From Chloroflexota bacterium (lineage in GTDB: Bacteria; Chloroflexota; Dehalococcoidia; Tepidiformales; Tepidiformaceae), in assembly GCA_026710655.1 (NCBI GenBank), contig JAPOQN010000032.1, forward strand, positions 1 to 64,000: 64,000 bases of DNA. The letters are read 5' to 3'. A program made the position numbers and the translations under genes. Under the pieces are notes generated by a model, which was not told where the DNA came from, searched no databases, and saw nothing but the letters and a program-made list of their open reading frames with translations. Numbering within the stretch: the stretch's first letter is position 1; each line of letters begins with the position of its first letter. Below, piece by piece: positions 50,891-59,698 of the stretch.

Positions 50891-50906
50891 GGGCTCCCGG
50901 AGTTTG
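50887..50906 (+). repeat. 20-bp direct repeat, left copy
   Basis: Matches 51474-51493 at 19 of 20 positions, including a 15-base identical core GGCTCCCGGAGTTTG. It overlaps the stop codon of the HxlR gene. The two copies bound the aspartic-protease gene. Confidence 0.75.
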
Positions 50907-50967
50907 AGAACCGCCGGTAGCGCCTGCCTGCGGGCAGCCCCATCTTCACTGCCATGGGGCGGTGGCC

Positions 50968-51351
50968 CTATCCGAGGTACGGCTGTCCCTTGATTCCAAT
51001 CAGCATCAACGGGGCCGGAACAAGCTGGTGTTCCGTGGTGTCGGGAACGAGGCCAAGTTCCTGTAGGGATGTGGCCCCGAGGATGAAGCAGTCCTCTTCC
51101 CCGAAAATCACCCGCGCGGTACTGGCCCTGTCCCCAATCTGGAAGCGCGCCTCTCCTACCGGGTAGGTCTTCCACTCCGTATCGGCAAGCTGCAACTTGT
51201 CTTCACGGTCGGGTTCGATCCCCAGCGTCTCCCTCAAAATCGAGTCGGGTAGTTTGGAGTAGATGGCGCCGGTGTCCACAACCATGTCGCAATTGAAGTA
51301 GTCGCTGTCGCGGGGATGCGATACGCGTACGCGAACCTGGAACATTCCCAT
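50968..51351 (-). CDS. Retropepsin-like (clan AA) aspartic protease-domain protein
   Basis: 127 residues, the length of a single-domain retropepsin-like protease. The catalytic motif is M-V-V-D-T-G-A-I-Y-S-K-L-P (Asp-Thr-Gly), and the second hydrophobic-hydrophobic-Gly motif is F-I-L-G-A-T-S-L-Q-E-L-G-L. Such proteins work as dimers, each giving one Asp. It starts behind a strong GGGGAGGGAAT site. Lower GC, antisense orientation and flanking direct repeats mark it as an insertion between hxlR and coaE. Target unknown; related genes sometimes travel with mobile or toxin-antitoxin loci. Confidence 0.8.
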   Translation of the reverse strand: MGMFQVRVRVSHPRDSDYFNCDMVVDTGAIYSKLPDSILRETLGIEPDREDKLQLADTEWKTYPVGEARFQIGDRASTARVIFGEEDCFILGATSLQELGLVPDTTEHQLVPAPLMLIGIKGQPYLG

Positions 51352-51473
51352 ACCGATTCCCTCCCCTGCGGGTCAGCCCTCGACTACAGGATAGCTCCCA
51401 CCGCCTTGCCTGACACCTCTAATCGTTGGTGGCCGGGGCTGGTCCTAGCTGGAGGACCTCCGGCCTCGACACT

Positions 51474-51493
51474 CTGAAGGCTCCCGGAGTTTG
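51474..51493 (+). repeat. 20-bp direct repeat, right copy
   Basis: Right partner of 50887-50906; one mismatch (A for G at the fifth base). Confidence 0.75.
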
Positions 51494-51561
51494 CCCCCCC
51501 TCGACCCTCCCCCGTATCCTGCTCTATTCAGGAAGTCCCCACCTCGATCGGGAGTGAGCAC

Positions 51562-52185
51562 GTGCACACCATCGGCCTGACTGGCGGCATCGCCAGCGGG
51601 AAATCGACCGTCGCGGAGTTTTTCCGTGAGCAGGGTGTTCCCGTCATCGACGCCGACATCCTCGGGCATCGCACCTACGACCCCGGGACCGGCACCTTCG
51701 CCGCCGTCGTCGCCGCCTTTGGCGACGACATCGTGGCCGCCGACGGCACCATCGACCGGCGCGCCCTCGGCGGCAAGGTCTTCGGCAAGCCGGAGGAGTT
51801 GACGCGCCTGACCGACATCGTCTGGCCCGGCATTCGCGCCCTTGCTTCCGAGGAGCTTTCCAACCTCGAGGTGGCGGGCACTGGCCTGGTCCTGCTGGAA
51901 GCCGCCGTCCTGCTGGAGGCCGGCTGGGAGGACATGGTCGACGAGATCTGGGTCACCACCGTCCAGGCGGACATTGCCGTGGCCCGGCTCGCGGAGCGCA
52001 ACGGCCTCGACGAGGCCGCCGCGCGCGCGCGCATCGATTCGCAGCTCTCCAACGAGGAGCGGGTCGCCGTGGCGCACGTAGTCATCGAGAACAACGGCAC
52101 GCTCGCGGAACTCACGGACGGCATTCGCGCCGCCTGGGAAGCCCTTCGCGCGCGTACCGGCACAGAGAGGCAGACGATTGGCTGA
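51562..52185 (+). CDS. coaE: Dephospho-CoA kinase
   Basis: 207 residues. Walker A is G-G-I-A-S-G-K-S-T at residues 8-16; D-A-D-I-L-G-H is the substrate Asp region, and the lid has [17 protein letters not shown]. It catalyses the last step of CoA synthesis, fitting a metabolism full of CoA esters. It starts at GTG behind GGGAGTGA. Its stop overlaps the TTG start of the AAA+ gene by 8 bases, so it heads the 51.5-57.6 kb operon. Confidence 0.95.
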   Translation: MHTIGLTGGIASGKSTVAEFFREQGVPVIDADILGHRTYDPGTGTFAAVVAAFGDDIVAADGTIDRRALGGKVFGKPEELTRLTDIVWPGIRALASEELSNLEVAGTGLVLLEAAVLLEAGWEDMVDEIWVTTVQADIAVARLAERNGLDEAAARARIDSQLSNEERVAVAHVVIENNGTLAELTDGIRAAWEALRARTGTERQTIG

Positions 52186-53086
52186 AGCACCCACCACCAC
52201 CGAAGTCATGGCCCCCGGCGGGCTCGTCCTCGCCGCCGAGGAATTCACCGTTCGCGAAGAGCCCTACTACCTCCCCCTCGGGGATGAGATCGAGCTCTTC
52301 GAGGCCGCTTTCGAGCAGCGCATCCCCGTGCTGCTCAAGGGCCCTACGGGCTGCGGCAAGACCCGCTTCGTCGAGTACATGTCCTGGCGCCTCGGCCGGC
52401 CCGTGACGCACATCTCCCAGGGTGGCGAGGCGCCCATCGACGACGAGGGGCCGCGGCCCTTCGTCACCGTCGCCTGCCACGAGGACCTCACCGCCAGCGA
52501 TCTCGTGGGGCGTTACCTGCTCGACACCGACGGCACGCGCTGGATCGATGGCCCCCTCACCCGCGCCGTCAAGACCGGCGCCATCTGCTACCTCGATGAA
52601 GTGGTCGAGGCCCGCAAGGACACGACCGTCCTCATCCACCCCCTGACCGACTACCGCCGCCTCCTCCCCATCGAGAAGCTCGGCCAGGTCGTCGAGGCGG
52701 CGGATGGTTTCCTCCTCGTCATTTCGTACAACCCCGGCTACCAGAGCGCCCTCAAGGACCTGAAGCACTCGACCCGTCAGCGCTTCATCTCTGTGGAGTT
52801 CACCTACCCCACCCGCGAGCAGGAAGCCGAGATCATCTCGCACGAGTCTGGCGTCGACCTCGCCGTCTCCATCGAGCTGGCGAAGCTCGGCGAGAAGGTT
52901 CGCAACCTCAAGGAGCACGGCCTCAGCGAGGGCGTCAGCACGCGCCTCCTCATCTACGCCGGCCGCCTCATCGAACGCGGCATCGAGCCCCGCCGCGCCG
53001 CCCAGGTCGGCGTTACGTGGGCGCTCACCGACGACCTTGAGGTCCAGCGCAGCATCGAAGAGGTAGTGACATCGATCTTCGAGTAA
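52178..53086 (+). CDS. MoxR/CbbQ/NorQ-type AAA+ ATPase
   Basis: 302 residues. Walker A G-P-T-G-C-G-K-T at 55-62, Walker B I-C-Y-L-D-E (Asp140, Glu141), the [13 protein letters not shown] insertion helix typical of CbbQ/NorQ, and S-Y-N-P-G-Y-Q sensor 1. Ring ATPases of this group work with a vWA protein to remodel or insert metal into a client enzyme. The partner is encoded two genes on. Start is TTG, overlapping coaE. No Rubisco or NO reductase gene is in the window, so the client is unknown. Confidence 0.9.
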   Translation: MAEAPTTTEVMAPGGLVLAAEEFTVREEPYYLPLGDEIELFEAAFEQRIPVLLKGPTGCGKTRFVEYMSWRLGRPVTHISQGGEAPIDDEGPRPFVTVACHEDLTASDLVGRYLLDTDGTRWIDGPLTRAVKTGAICYLDEVVEARKDTTVLIHPLTDYRRLLPIEKLGQVVEAADGFLLVISYNPGYQSALKDLKHSTRQRFISVEFTYPTREQEAEIISHESGVDLAVSIELAKLGEKVRNLKEHGLSEGVSTRLLIYAGRLIERGIEPRRAAQVGVTWALTDDLEVQRSIEEVVTSIFE

Positions 53087-53153
53087 CCGCCACCCCGCTC
53101 CGCTCGGAGCACTCACGGGAGCGCGGCCCCAGGCTCGCGTGCGAGGCGGCAGC

Positions 53154-53768
53154 GTGAGGATCGGCATCGTCTCCGACGTGCACGGCAACGTCCCCGGCCT
53201 GCAGGCGGCCCTCGATCACATGGGCCCCATCGACGAGTTGCTCTGCGCCGGCGACACCGTCTACCAGTACCGCTGGTCGAACGAGACGGTCGAGCTCCTG
53301 CGCGACTGCGGCGCCCGCGTCGTCCTCGGCAACCACGACGTGGTCATCCTCGGCCGCGACGGCGAGCGCGCCCGCGCCATGGACCACGTCCGCGAGGACC
53401 TGGTCGAGTGGCTTCGGGAGCAGCCCTATTCGATCGACGCGGAGGTGGGCGGGCGGCGCTTCCTCATGGCCCACAGCTCGCCCTGGGGCGGCTGGGAGTA
53501 CCACTACCCCCACGACCCGCTCTGGCGGAAGACCGAGAGCCTCGAGCACGATGTCGTCGTGACGGGCCACACCCACGTCCCCATGGCCGCCCGCTTCGGC
53601 CAGACGCTCGTTATCAACCCCGGTTCCGTGGGCGAAGCCCGCCATCCCGGGAACGGCTACCGCCTCTCCTGCGCCGTCTGGGATACGGCCGCCGATGAGG
53701 TCCACTTTCACGAGTACGAGGACCCCGCCCGGCCCTCGCGCGTGCTCGCCTCGGGGGGTGCGTCATGA
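53154..53768 (+). CDS. Metallophosphoesterase (YfcE-like family)
   Basis: 204 residues. All five metallophosphoesterase blocks are visible: I-V-S-D-V-H-G-N, L-L-C-A-G-D-T-V, L-G-N-H-D, M-A-H-S-S-P and V-T-G-H-T-H-V-P. These bind two metals and hydrolyse phosphoesters, often nucleotides or small signalling molecules. I chose the GTG at 53154 with GAGGCGG upstream; a start at 53139 is possible. The stop overlaps the vWA gene start as ATGA, so it is translated together with it, placing a phosphoesterase between the AAA+ and vWA partners. Confidence 0.9.
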   Translation: MRIGIVSDVHGNVPGLQAALDHMGPIDELLCAGDTVYQYRWSNETVELLRDCGARVVLGNHDVVILGRDGERARAMDHVREDLVEWLREQPYSIDAEVGGRRFLMAHSSPWGGWEYHYPHDPLWRKTESLEHDVVVTGHTHVPMAARFGQTLVINPGSVGEARHPGNGYRLSCAVWDTAADEVHFHEYEDPARPSRVLASGGAS

Positions 53769-56700
53769 CCGTCGCCGGAGTGCTCATCGCCCGCAACCGC
53801 TCGCGCTTCGACGGCTTCCCCGAGCCCCTGCTGGAAGCCTACGAGAGCAGCCTGCGCGCCCTCGAACCGCGCCTCACGCCCACCCAGCTCGAGGGCTGGT
53901 CGCGGGGCGGCCTCGACCTGATGGCCATCAGCCTGCGTTCCTGGGAGTCCGCCGCCGAGTACTTCAAGGCCGGCCCCCAGCTCGCCGAGGCGACCCCGTG
54001 GGACACCTACGAGCAGCTTGCCCGCGAGGCCAGCGACCTCACCGAGCAGTCGGCCCCGCTGGCGGTCTCCTTCCTCCGCAGCGCGCCCAACACGCTCTCC
54101 TATATCGGGCCCAACCACCTCGCCCAGTGGGCCGACTTCGGCCGCCGCCTCTATAAGGGCAACTGGAAGAGCTCCTCGCTGGCCGCGCAGTTCTACGACG
54201 CCGGCCCTGAGCTCTTCGCCAACATCCGCGTCAGCCATGCCGGTCGGCTCGTCCTCTTCCTCGATGAGCTTGCCCGCCACTCCTACGAGCTCGCCGCCGC
54301 CTGCCTCACCTCCGCCCCCGACGTGCTCGGCCGCCTCGAGAACGCCGACCGCATGCCCTTCCTCACCTTCGGCGTGGAACTCGCCCAGACCAGCTGGGCC
54401 GACTCGCGCCTCTACTTCGACCGCGGGGTTCCCCTGATCCAGCGCGTCCACGGCCCCGTGCGTGAGCGCTACCTGACGCTCGCCGCGCAGGTCGCCCGTG
54501 ACCACAACCGCTCCGTGTTCCAGTACTTCGAGGACGCCGCCCACGCCCTCGGCGAGGTTGAGCCCGACGACCACGGCCCAGTCATCGAACTCGCCGAGCA
54601 GCTCGCGCCCCACTCCGCCTACGCCGCCATGGACTTCATCAGTAACGCCCCCGAGGTGCTGGAGAAAGTCCGCATCGACGAGCTGGGCGCCTGGCAGAAC
54701 GCCGGCCTCGGCATCCTCGCCTCCAGCCGAGAGGGTGGCGAGGCCTACTTCCGCCTCCAGTCCAGCCGCGGCGAAGAGGTCCTCGACACGCTCTCCGCCC
54801 GCGTCGAGCTCTCCAAGGTCGGCGATATCCTCCGGCTCTACGCCAAGGCGCTCACCGGCAGGAACATCAGCATCCACGCATCCGCCGTTCTCACCGAGAA
54901 AGGCATCGGCTGGGTCGACGAGGAACGCGCCAGTACCGAGGGCACCACCATCTACTTGCCCGACGTGATGGAGCGCTACCGCAACAAGGACGAGAACTTC
55001 GCCTCGGTGAAGGTGTTCACGACCCACCAGGCCGCCCACCTCGAGTTCGAGAGCTTCAGCTTCGGCTTCGAGCGCCCCTCCACCCTCTTCGAGGATCTGC
55101 GCCCCACCATCCCCGAGAACGCGGGCAACAACCCCGCCACCGAGATCGAGCGCTTCTTCGACCTCTTCCCCGACCGCACCCTCGCCAGCGACCTCCACGA
55201 GATTGCCGAGGACGCCCGCATCGATGCCGCCATCAAGCTCAACTATGCCGGTATCCGCCGCGCCCTCACGCGTATGCAGCGCGAGGAGCTGGGCCGCCGC
55301 CCCGAGATCAGCGAGCTGCCCCTGCGCCAGGCCTTCGTCGAGAACCTCGTGCGCGTCAGCCTCGATGGCGCCGACGCCGTGCGCTGGCCCGCCGCCCAGC
55401 AGGACGCCATGTCGAACGGCGTTGCCGTCCTCCAGCGCCTTGCTTCCGAGGGCGCCACGCCCGAGGACGCGGCCGAGGCCACCCTCCGCCTCTACCAGCT
55501 CGCCATGGGCATCAAGAACGAGCGCGAGGAGGGTGACGAGGAGTGGGACAGCCTCCCCGACGTCGACCAGGAACAACTCCAGCTCGATATGAGCGACCTC
55601 GGCGGCGAGGGCGCCGCCATGGAGATGGGCGAGCCCGAGGAGGGCGACTCCGAGTACGAGAGCCCCCAGGACATCGACTTCCGCGGCGACTTCAAGCCCG
55701 AGCTCGTCCAGCTCCTCATGAAGCTCCGCGACGACGCCGAGCTGGGCGACGCCGGGCAAATCTCGCCCGAGCAGCTCACCGAGGAGCAGCTCAAGGAACT
55801 GCTCGAGAAGAGCGCCGAGATCGACCTCGACACCCTCCTCGAAGGCGACCTCCAGAACACGACCGGCATGTTCCTCTCCAACCTCCTGAAGGAGGCCGGC
55901 ACCCCCACCCTCGACAGCGACGCCCAGTCCGACCAGCCCCTGAGCGACCTCAGCACGGGAGGAGAGGAGGGCGAGGAGCCCCTCGCCCCCATCGTCACCA
56001 CCTACTACTACGACGAGTGGGACTTCCGCGCGCAGGACTACAAGCCTCGCTGGTGCGCCGTGAAGGAAGCCGCCCTGGAGGAGGGCGAGGAGGAGTTCTA
56101 CGACGAGACGCTGCGCGAGTACGCCGCCCTCGTCGCCCAGACGCGCAAGCAGTTCGAGCTGATGAAGCCCGAGCTCTTCCGCAAGATCAAGAAGCTCTCC
56201 GACGGCGAGGACATCGAGCTGGACCCCGCCATCGAGTGGATGATCGATGTCCGCACCGGCGTCAGCCCCTCCGACAAGGTCTACTGGCGCCGCAACAAGG
56301 TGGAGCGCGATGTCGCCATCGCCTTCCTGCTCGACATGTCCGCCTCGACCGACGAGGAGATCGCGCGCCGCGACCAGCAGTACGACGACTCCGACGACGA
56401 CCCCCGCAAGTACCTCAGCTGGTGGGTCACCAAGCGTCGCCAGGAGCTGGCCGCCCCGCCCAAGCGCATCATCGACCTTGAGAAGGAGGCGACCGTCCTC
56501 CTCATCACCGCCCTCGAGACGATCGGCGACGACTACGGCATCTACGGCTTCAGCGGCTACGGCCGCGACAACGTCGAGTTCTTCGTCATCAAGGACTTCG
56601 ACGAGCGCTTCGATGCGACCACCAAGAAGCGCATCGACAAGGTCACCCCCATCCGCTCGACGCGCATGGGTCCTGCCATCCGCCACGCCATCCACAAGCT

Positions 56701-56989
56701 CGCCGAGACCGAGGCGAAGGTGCGCATCCTCGTCCTCCTCAGCGATGGCCGCCCCCAGGACCACGGCTACGGGCGCGACCGCACCGAGAAGGAATACGCC
56801 ATCCACGACACCAAGCAGGCACTCAACGAGGCCAAGCGCGAGGGCATCACCCCCTTCGCCCTCACCGTCGACCGTGCCGGCCACGACTACCTGAAGACGA
56901 TGTGCGAGGACATGGGCTACGAGGTCGTCGGCGACATCGAGTCGCTGCCCCGCCGCCTGCCCGCCCTCTACCGCAGCCTCACCGAGTAG
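53765..56989 (+). CDS. Large vWA-domain protein (CbbO/NorD-like partner of the AAA+ ATPase)
   Basis: 1074 residues, well above the usual 600-800. Residues 1-360 are helical repeats of about 35-40 residues (HEAT-like). Residues 380-450 carry L-P-D-V-M-E-R-Y...F-T-T-H-Q-A-A-H-L-E, a His pair seen in CbbO/NorD proteins. A long acidic stretch lies at about 600-720. The C-terminal vWA domain has an intact MIDAS, D-M-S-A-S (Asp857) with a later S-D-G (Asp994). It probably recruits the client enzyme to the MoxR-type ring. N-terminal repeats may select the client. Not a known named protein. Confidence 0.85.
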   Translation: MTVAGVLIARNRSRFDGFPEPLLEAYESSLRALEPRLTPTQLEGWSRGGLDLMAISLRSWESAAEYFKAGPQLAEATPWDTYEQLAREASDLTEQSAPLAVSFLRSAPNTLSYIGPNHLAQWADFGRRLYKGNWKSSSLAAQFYDAGPELFANIRVSHAGRLVLFLDELARHSYELAAACLTSAPDVLGRLENADRMPFLTFGVELAQTSWADSRLYFDRGVPLIQRVHGPVRERYLTLAAQVARDHNRSVFQYFEDAAHALGEVEPDDHGPVIELAEQLAPHSAYAAMDFISNAPEVLEKVRIDELGAWQNAGLGILASSREGGEAYFRLQSSRGEEVLDTLSARVELSKVGDILRLYAKALTGRNISIHASAVLTEKGIGWVDEERASTEGTTIYLPDVMERYRNKDENFASVKVFTTHQAAHLEFESFSFGFERPSTLFEDLRPTIPENAGNNPATEIERFFDLFPDRTLASDLHEIAEDARIDAAIKLNYAGIRRALTRMQREELGRRPEISELPLRQAFVENLVRVSLDGADAVRWPAAQQDAMSNGVAVLQRLASEGATPEDAAEATLRLYQLAMGIKNEREEGDEEWDSLPDVDQEQLQLDMSDLGGEGAAMEMGEPEEGDSEYESPQDIDFRGDFKPELVQLLMKLRDDAELGDAGQISPEQLTEEQLKELLEKSAEIDLDTLLEGDLQNTTGMFLSNLLKEAGTPTLDSDAQSDQPLSDLSTGGEEGEEPLAPIVTTYYYDEWDFRAQDYKPRWCAVKEAALEEGEEEFYDETLREYAALVAQTRKQFELMKPELFRKIKKLSDGEDIELDPAIEWMIDVRTGVSPSDKVYWRRNKVERDVAIAFLLDMSASTDEEIARRDQQYDDSDDDPRKYLSWWVTKRRQELAAPPKRIIDLEKEATVLLITALETIGDDYGIYGFSGYGRDNVEFFVIKDFDERFDATTKKRIDKVTPIRSTRMGPAIRHAIHKLAETEAKVRILVLLSDGRPQDHGYGRDRTEKEYAIHDTKQALNEAKREGITPFALTVDRAGHDYLKTMCEDMGYEVVGDIESLPRRLPALYRSLTE

Positions 56990-56994
56990 CGCGG

Positions 56995-57609
56995 GTGACG
57001 CTGCTCCTGGTCCGCCACGGCCAGTCCGTAGGGAACGTTGAGGGCCTCATCCAGGGCCAGCGCGACGAGCCCCTGACCGATCTGGGCCGCCGGCAGGCGT
57101 TGGCGGTTGCCGAGCGCCTCAAGTCCGAGGGTGGCGCCGACCGAGTCGTTGCGAGCCCGCTTGCTCGCGCCTTCTCCACCGCCGAGGCCATTGGCGAAGT
57201 TGCCGGGCTGCCCGTCACCATCGACGAACGCTTGATGGAGTACGACTTCGGCGAGGTCAGCGGACTGACCATCCCGGAGGTCCTGGAGCGCTATCCCGGC
57301 TGGCGTTTCTGGAGCGATGACCCGTCCGAACCGCTTCTTCCCGGCGAGGAGGGCATGTCCGCCTTCGACGCGCGCGTCGCCGAAGCCCTGGCCGAGTCGA
57401 TGGCGCTGGAGGGCCGGACGATCGCCGTGACTCACGGCGGCGTCATCATGGCCGCCCTCAACGCGGCCCTGCGGATGCACGGCGTTGCCGAACTGGGCGC
57501 TCGCCGTGCGCGTTTCCCCATGAAGAACTGCGGCATCACCGAGCTCGACCGCGATCCCGAGGGGCGGCTCATGGTGCGGCGTCACAACGACGCCTGCCAT
57601 CTCCCCTAG
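56995..57609 (+). CDS. Histidine phosphatase superfamily protein
   Basis: 204 residues of the phosphoglycerate-mutase-like fold: L-V-R-H-G-Q-S (phospho-His), A-S-P-L-A-R-A-F-S-T-A, L-M-E-Y-D-F-G-E and V-T-H-G-G-V-I. It removes phosphate from small molecules or sugar phosphates. It starts at GTG 5 bases after the vWA stop, so it belongs to the same transcript, making two phosphatases in one operon with the AAA+/vWA pair. Convergent with purS. Confidence 0.9.
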   Translation: MTLLLVRHGQSVGNVEGLIQGQRDEPLTDLGRRQALAVAERLKSEGGADRVVASPLARAFSTAEAIGEVAGLPVTIDERLMEYDFGEVSGLTIPEVLERYPGWRFWSDDPSEPLLPGEEGMSAFDARVAEALAESMALEGRTIAVTHGGVIMAALNAALRMHGVAELGARRARFPMKNCGITELDRDPEGRLMVRRHNDACHLP

Positions 57610-57621
57610 CGCGTTCCGGAC

Positions 57622-57885
57622 CTACTCCGGTTCGTCCTCCGCCACTCCGCAGCTGTAGCGCTCGATGACCGGGTTCGCGAGCAGCCGCGTGCACATCTCC
57701 TCGGCCAGCGTCTGCGCCTCGTCCGCGCTCGCAGCCTCGATCGTGACCTCGAACAGCTTCCCCGACCGCACGCCCGCCACCCCCGCGAAGCCGAGGTTGT
57801 GCAGCGCCGACGCGATCGTCAGCCCCTCCGGGTCGTTCACAGTCGGCTTCAGCGTCACCGCGATGGAGGCGAGGAAGCGGCTCAC
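57622..57885 (-). CDS. purS: Phosphoribosylformylglycinamidine synthase subunit PurS
   Basis: 87 residues, the small FGAM synthase subunit with the R-F-L-A-S-I-A-V-T-L-K-P strand and G-V-R-S-G-K-L-F-E-V. It bridges PurL and PurQ and channels ammonia. purL and purQ are not in the window and would be expected just beyond in other genomes, but here the convergent phosphatase gene follows. The start overlaps purC by 4 bases. Confidence 0.93.
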   Translation of the reverse strand: MSRFLASIAVTLKPTVNDPEGLTIASALHNLGFAGVAGVRSGKLFEVTIEAASADEAQTLAEEMCTRLLANPVIERYSCGVAEDEPE

Positions 57886-58778
57886 GCGGGCAGGTCCTCC
57901 CCCGTGAGCGCGCGGTACAGCGTCAGGTAGCGATCCGTTGTCGCCGCGATCACGTCGTCCGGAACTTCCGGCGCGGGGTCGCCGTCCTTCCAGCCCGTCC
58001 CCACGAGCCAGTCGCGTACCGGCTGCTTGTCGAAGCTCGGCTGGGAGCCGCCCGGTTTGTATTCGGAGAGCGGCCAGAAGCGGCTACTGTCGGGCGTCAG
58101 CACCTCGTCGATCAGGATCGTCTCTTCGTTGCGCAGCCCGAACTCGAACTTCGTGTCCGCAATGATGATGTCGCGTTCCAGCGCCACCTGGTGGGCGTAG
58201 TCGTAAACCGCGCGGCTACGCTTCGCCATCGCGTTCGCCGTCTCTTCGCCTACGATGCCCTCGAGCTGCTCGTAGTTGATGTTCTCGTCGTGCTGGCCCA
58301 CGTCCGCTTTCGTCGAGGGCGTGAAGATTGGCTCTGGCAGCCGGTCCGACTCCGTCAGCCCCTCGGGCAGCGTGATCCCGCAGACCGACCCATCGCGCTT
58401 GTACTCGCGCCAGCCCGTGCCCGAGATGTAGCCGCGCACGATGCACTCGGCGGTGTACGCCTGCGCCTTCCGCACCAGCATCGAACGCCGGTAGCAGTTC
58501 TCCGGGAGAGCGAAGGGCACGAGTTCGTCCGCGTTCGACCCGTCGATGACGGCGATGAAGTGGTGCGGCACCACCTCGCCGATGCGCTCGAACCACCACG
58601 CCGAGAGCTGCGTTAGCACCTCGCCCTTGCGGGGAACGCCCGCCGGCAGCACGAGGTCGAGCGCCGAAATGCGGTCGGTCGCGACGATCAGCAGGTGGTC
58701 GCCGAGGTCGTATGTATCGCGCACCTTGCCGCGCATCATGGGCGCGGGCAGATCGGTGTGCGTCACCACGTTGGTCAT
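57882..58778 (-). CDS. purC: SAICAR synthetase
   Basis: 298 residues: G-K-V-R-D-T-Y-D near the start, D-R-I-S-A-L-D signature, C-I-V-R-G-Y-I-S-G-T-G-W, I-I-A-D-T-K-F-E-F-G and I-D-E-V-L-T-P-D-S-S-R-F-W. It joins CAIR and aspartate using ATP in purine synthesis. It is longer than the E. coli enzyme and matches the longer bacterial/yeast-type form. It overlaps both purS and the membrane-protein gene by 4 bases. Confidence 0.96.
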   Translation of the reverse strand: MTNVVTHTDLPAPMMRGKVRDTYDLGDHLLIVATDRISALDLVLPAGVPRKGEVLTQLSAWWFERIGEVVPHHFIAVIDGSNADELVPFALPENCYRRSMLVRKAQAYTAECIVRGYISGTGWREYKRDGSVCGITLPEGLTESDRLPEPIFTPSTKADVGQHDENINYEQLEGIVGEETANAMAKRSRAVYDYAHQVALERDIIIADTKFEFGLRNEETILIDEVLTPDSSRFWPLSEYKPGGSQPSFDKQPVRDWLVGTGWKDGDPAPEVPDDVIAATTDRYLTLYRALTGEDLPA

Positions 58779-59566
58779 GGGGTCTCCTCCCGAATACGAA
58801 GGTAGTACAGGGTAATGGAGGCATGGGCAAACGCCGCCACCGGAATCAGGATTCCGCCCTGCAAGATGCGTAGTCCCGCATCGATGGCCATGCGCAGCTC
58901 GCGGCTGGCGCTCTCCGGTCCCGGGCTCACCGGCACCAGTGCTCCGATAAGGAAAGCCAGCGCCAGCCCGATGACCATGATCCCGAGCAGTCGCAGCATG
59001 TTGCCCTGCATCGTGCGCCAGCTCTGCGTGAGCGCCTCAATGGGGCTGGTCTGCTCCAGCAGGTACACCTGGTAGGCCACACCGAAGCGTGCGATGAGGA
59101 AGGGGATGACCGCCAGCCCCACGATCGTGAAGGCCAGAAGACCCCCTACGACCGTGAAGATGACCGTCAGCACGATCAGTCCGCCCAGGCGCGTAAAGGC
59201 GGGATCGAGCGCCTGCGAAAGCGTGAGCGGTTGCCCCCGCGCGACCGCCGCCACCGATACGATGGTCGCCCCCTGCGCCACCAGCCCCAGGACCACGCCT
59301 GCCGCCACGACCACCACCAGCACGATCACCTGCGCTCCCGCCTCGGTGGCGCCCGTGATCCCTCCGCGGGGATAGACCTCATCCGCGAACACGCTGCTGT
59401 AGAGCAGGACGGTCAGGAGGATGGTTCCGATGACGAGGGGCGTCTGGATGGCCAGCAGGGGCAGCATCGTCTCGCGCGGAAAGTCACGCATCAGCGCGGC
59501 TGCCGCACTCAGCATCTCGCCTACTCCCGGTCTCTCGGGGGACTGCTGCTCCGGGGTGCTGGTCAC
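58775..59566 (-). CDS. Polytopic membrane protein between purB and purC
   Basis: 263 residues, with about six membrane segments. The P-I-E-A-L-T-Q-S-W-R-T-M-Q-G-N region is like the membrane domain found in glycerophosphodiester phosphodiesterase-associated and DUF975-like proteins. I chose the GTG at 59566, which has GGGAG upstream; a longer frame to 59665 adds an unlikely leader. It overlaps purC by 4 bases and lies 132 bases after purB. A transport role linked to purines is possible only by position. Confidence 0.7.
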   Translation of the reverse strand: MTSTPEQQSPERPGVGEMLSAAAALMRDFPRETMLPLLAIQTPLVIGTILLTVLLYSSVFADEVYPRGGITGATEAGAQVIVLVVVVAAGVVLGLVAQGATIVSVAAVARGQPLTLSQALDPAFTRLGGLIVLTVIFTVVGGLLAFTIVGLAVIPFLIARFGVAYQVYLLEQTSPIEALTQSWRTMQGNMLRLLGIMVIGLALAFLIGALVPVSPGPESASRELRMAIDAGLRILQGGILIPVAAFAHASITLYYLRIREETP

Positions 59567-59698
59567 TTCGGCTCGGGCTCCCTGCGCTTCGATCGAGCAG
59601 CGTAGCCAAGGCGCACCCCGGTTGCTGTGGGCGAGGTCACTGCATTGCTCCCGCACCAGGCCCATTGGGCGGGGTGCGCCGGTCCCTGACCGCGCTTG

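Noticed and set aside
53086..53154. Separate promoter between the AAA+ gene and the metallophosphoesterase
   Set aside because: The 67-bp gap has no TA-N-R-CT or TACAAT hexamer, so read-through from coaE is simpler.
53708..56884. 1058-codon open frame antisense to the vWA gene
   Set aside because: Val/Leu/Gly/Glu/Asp-rich mirror of the real gene, without motifs; typical of GC-rich antisense frames.
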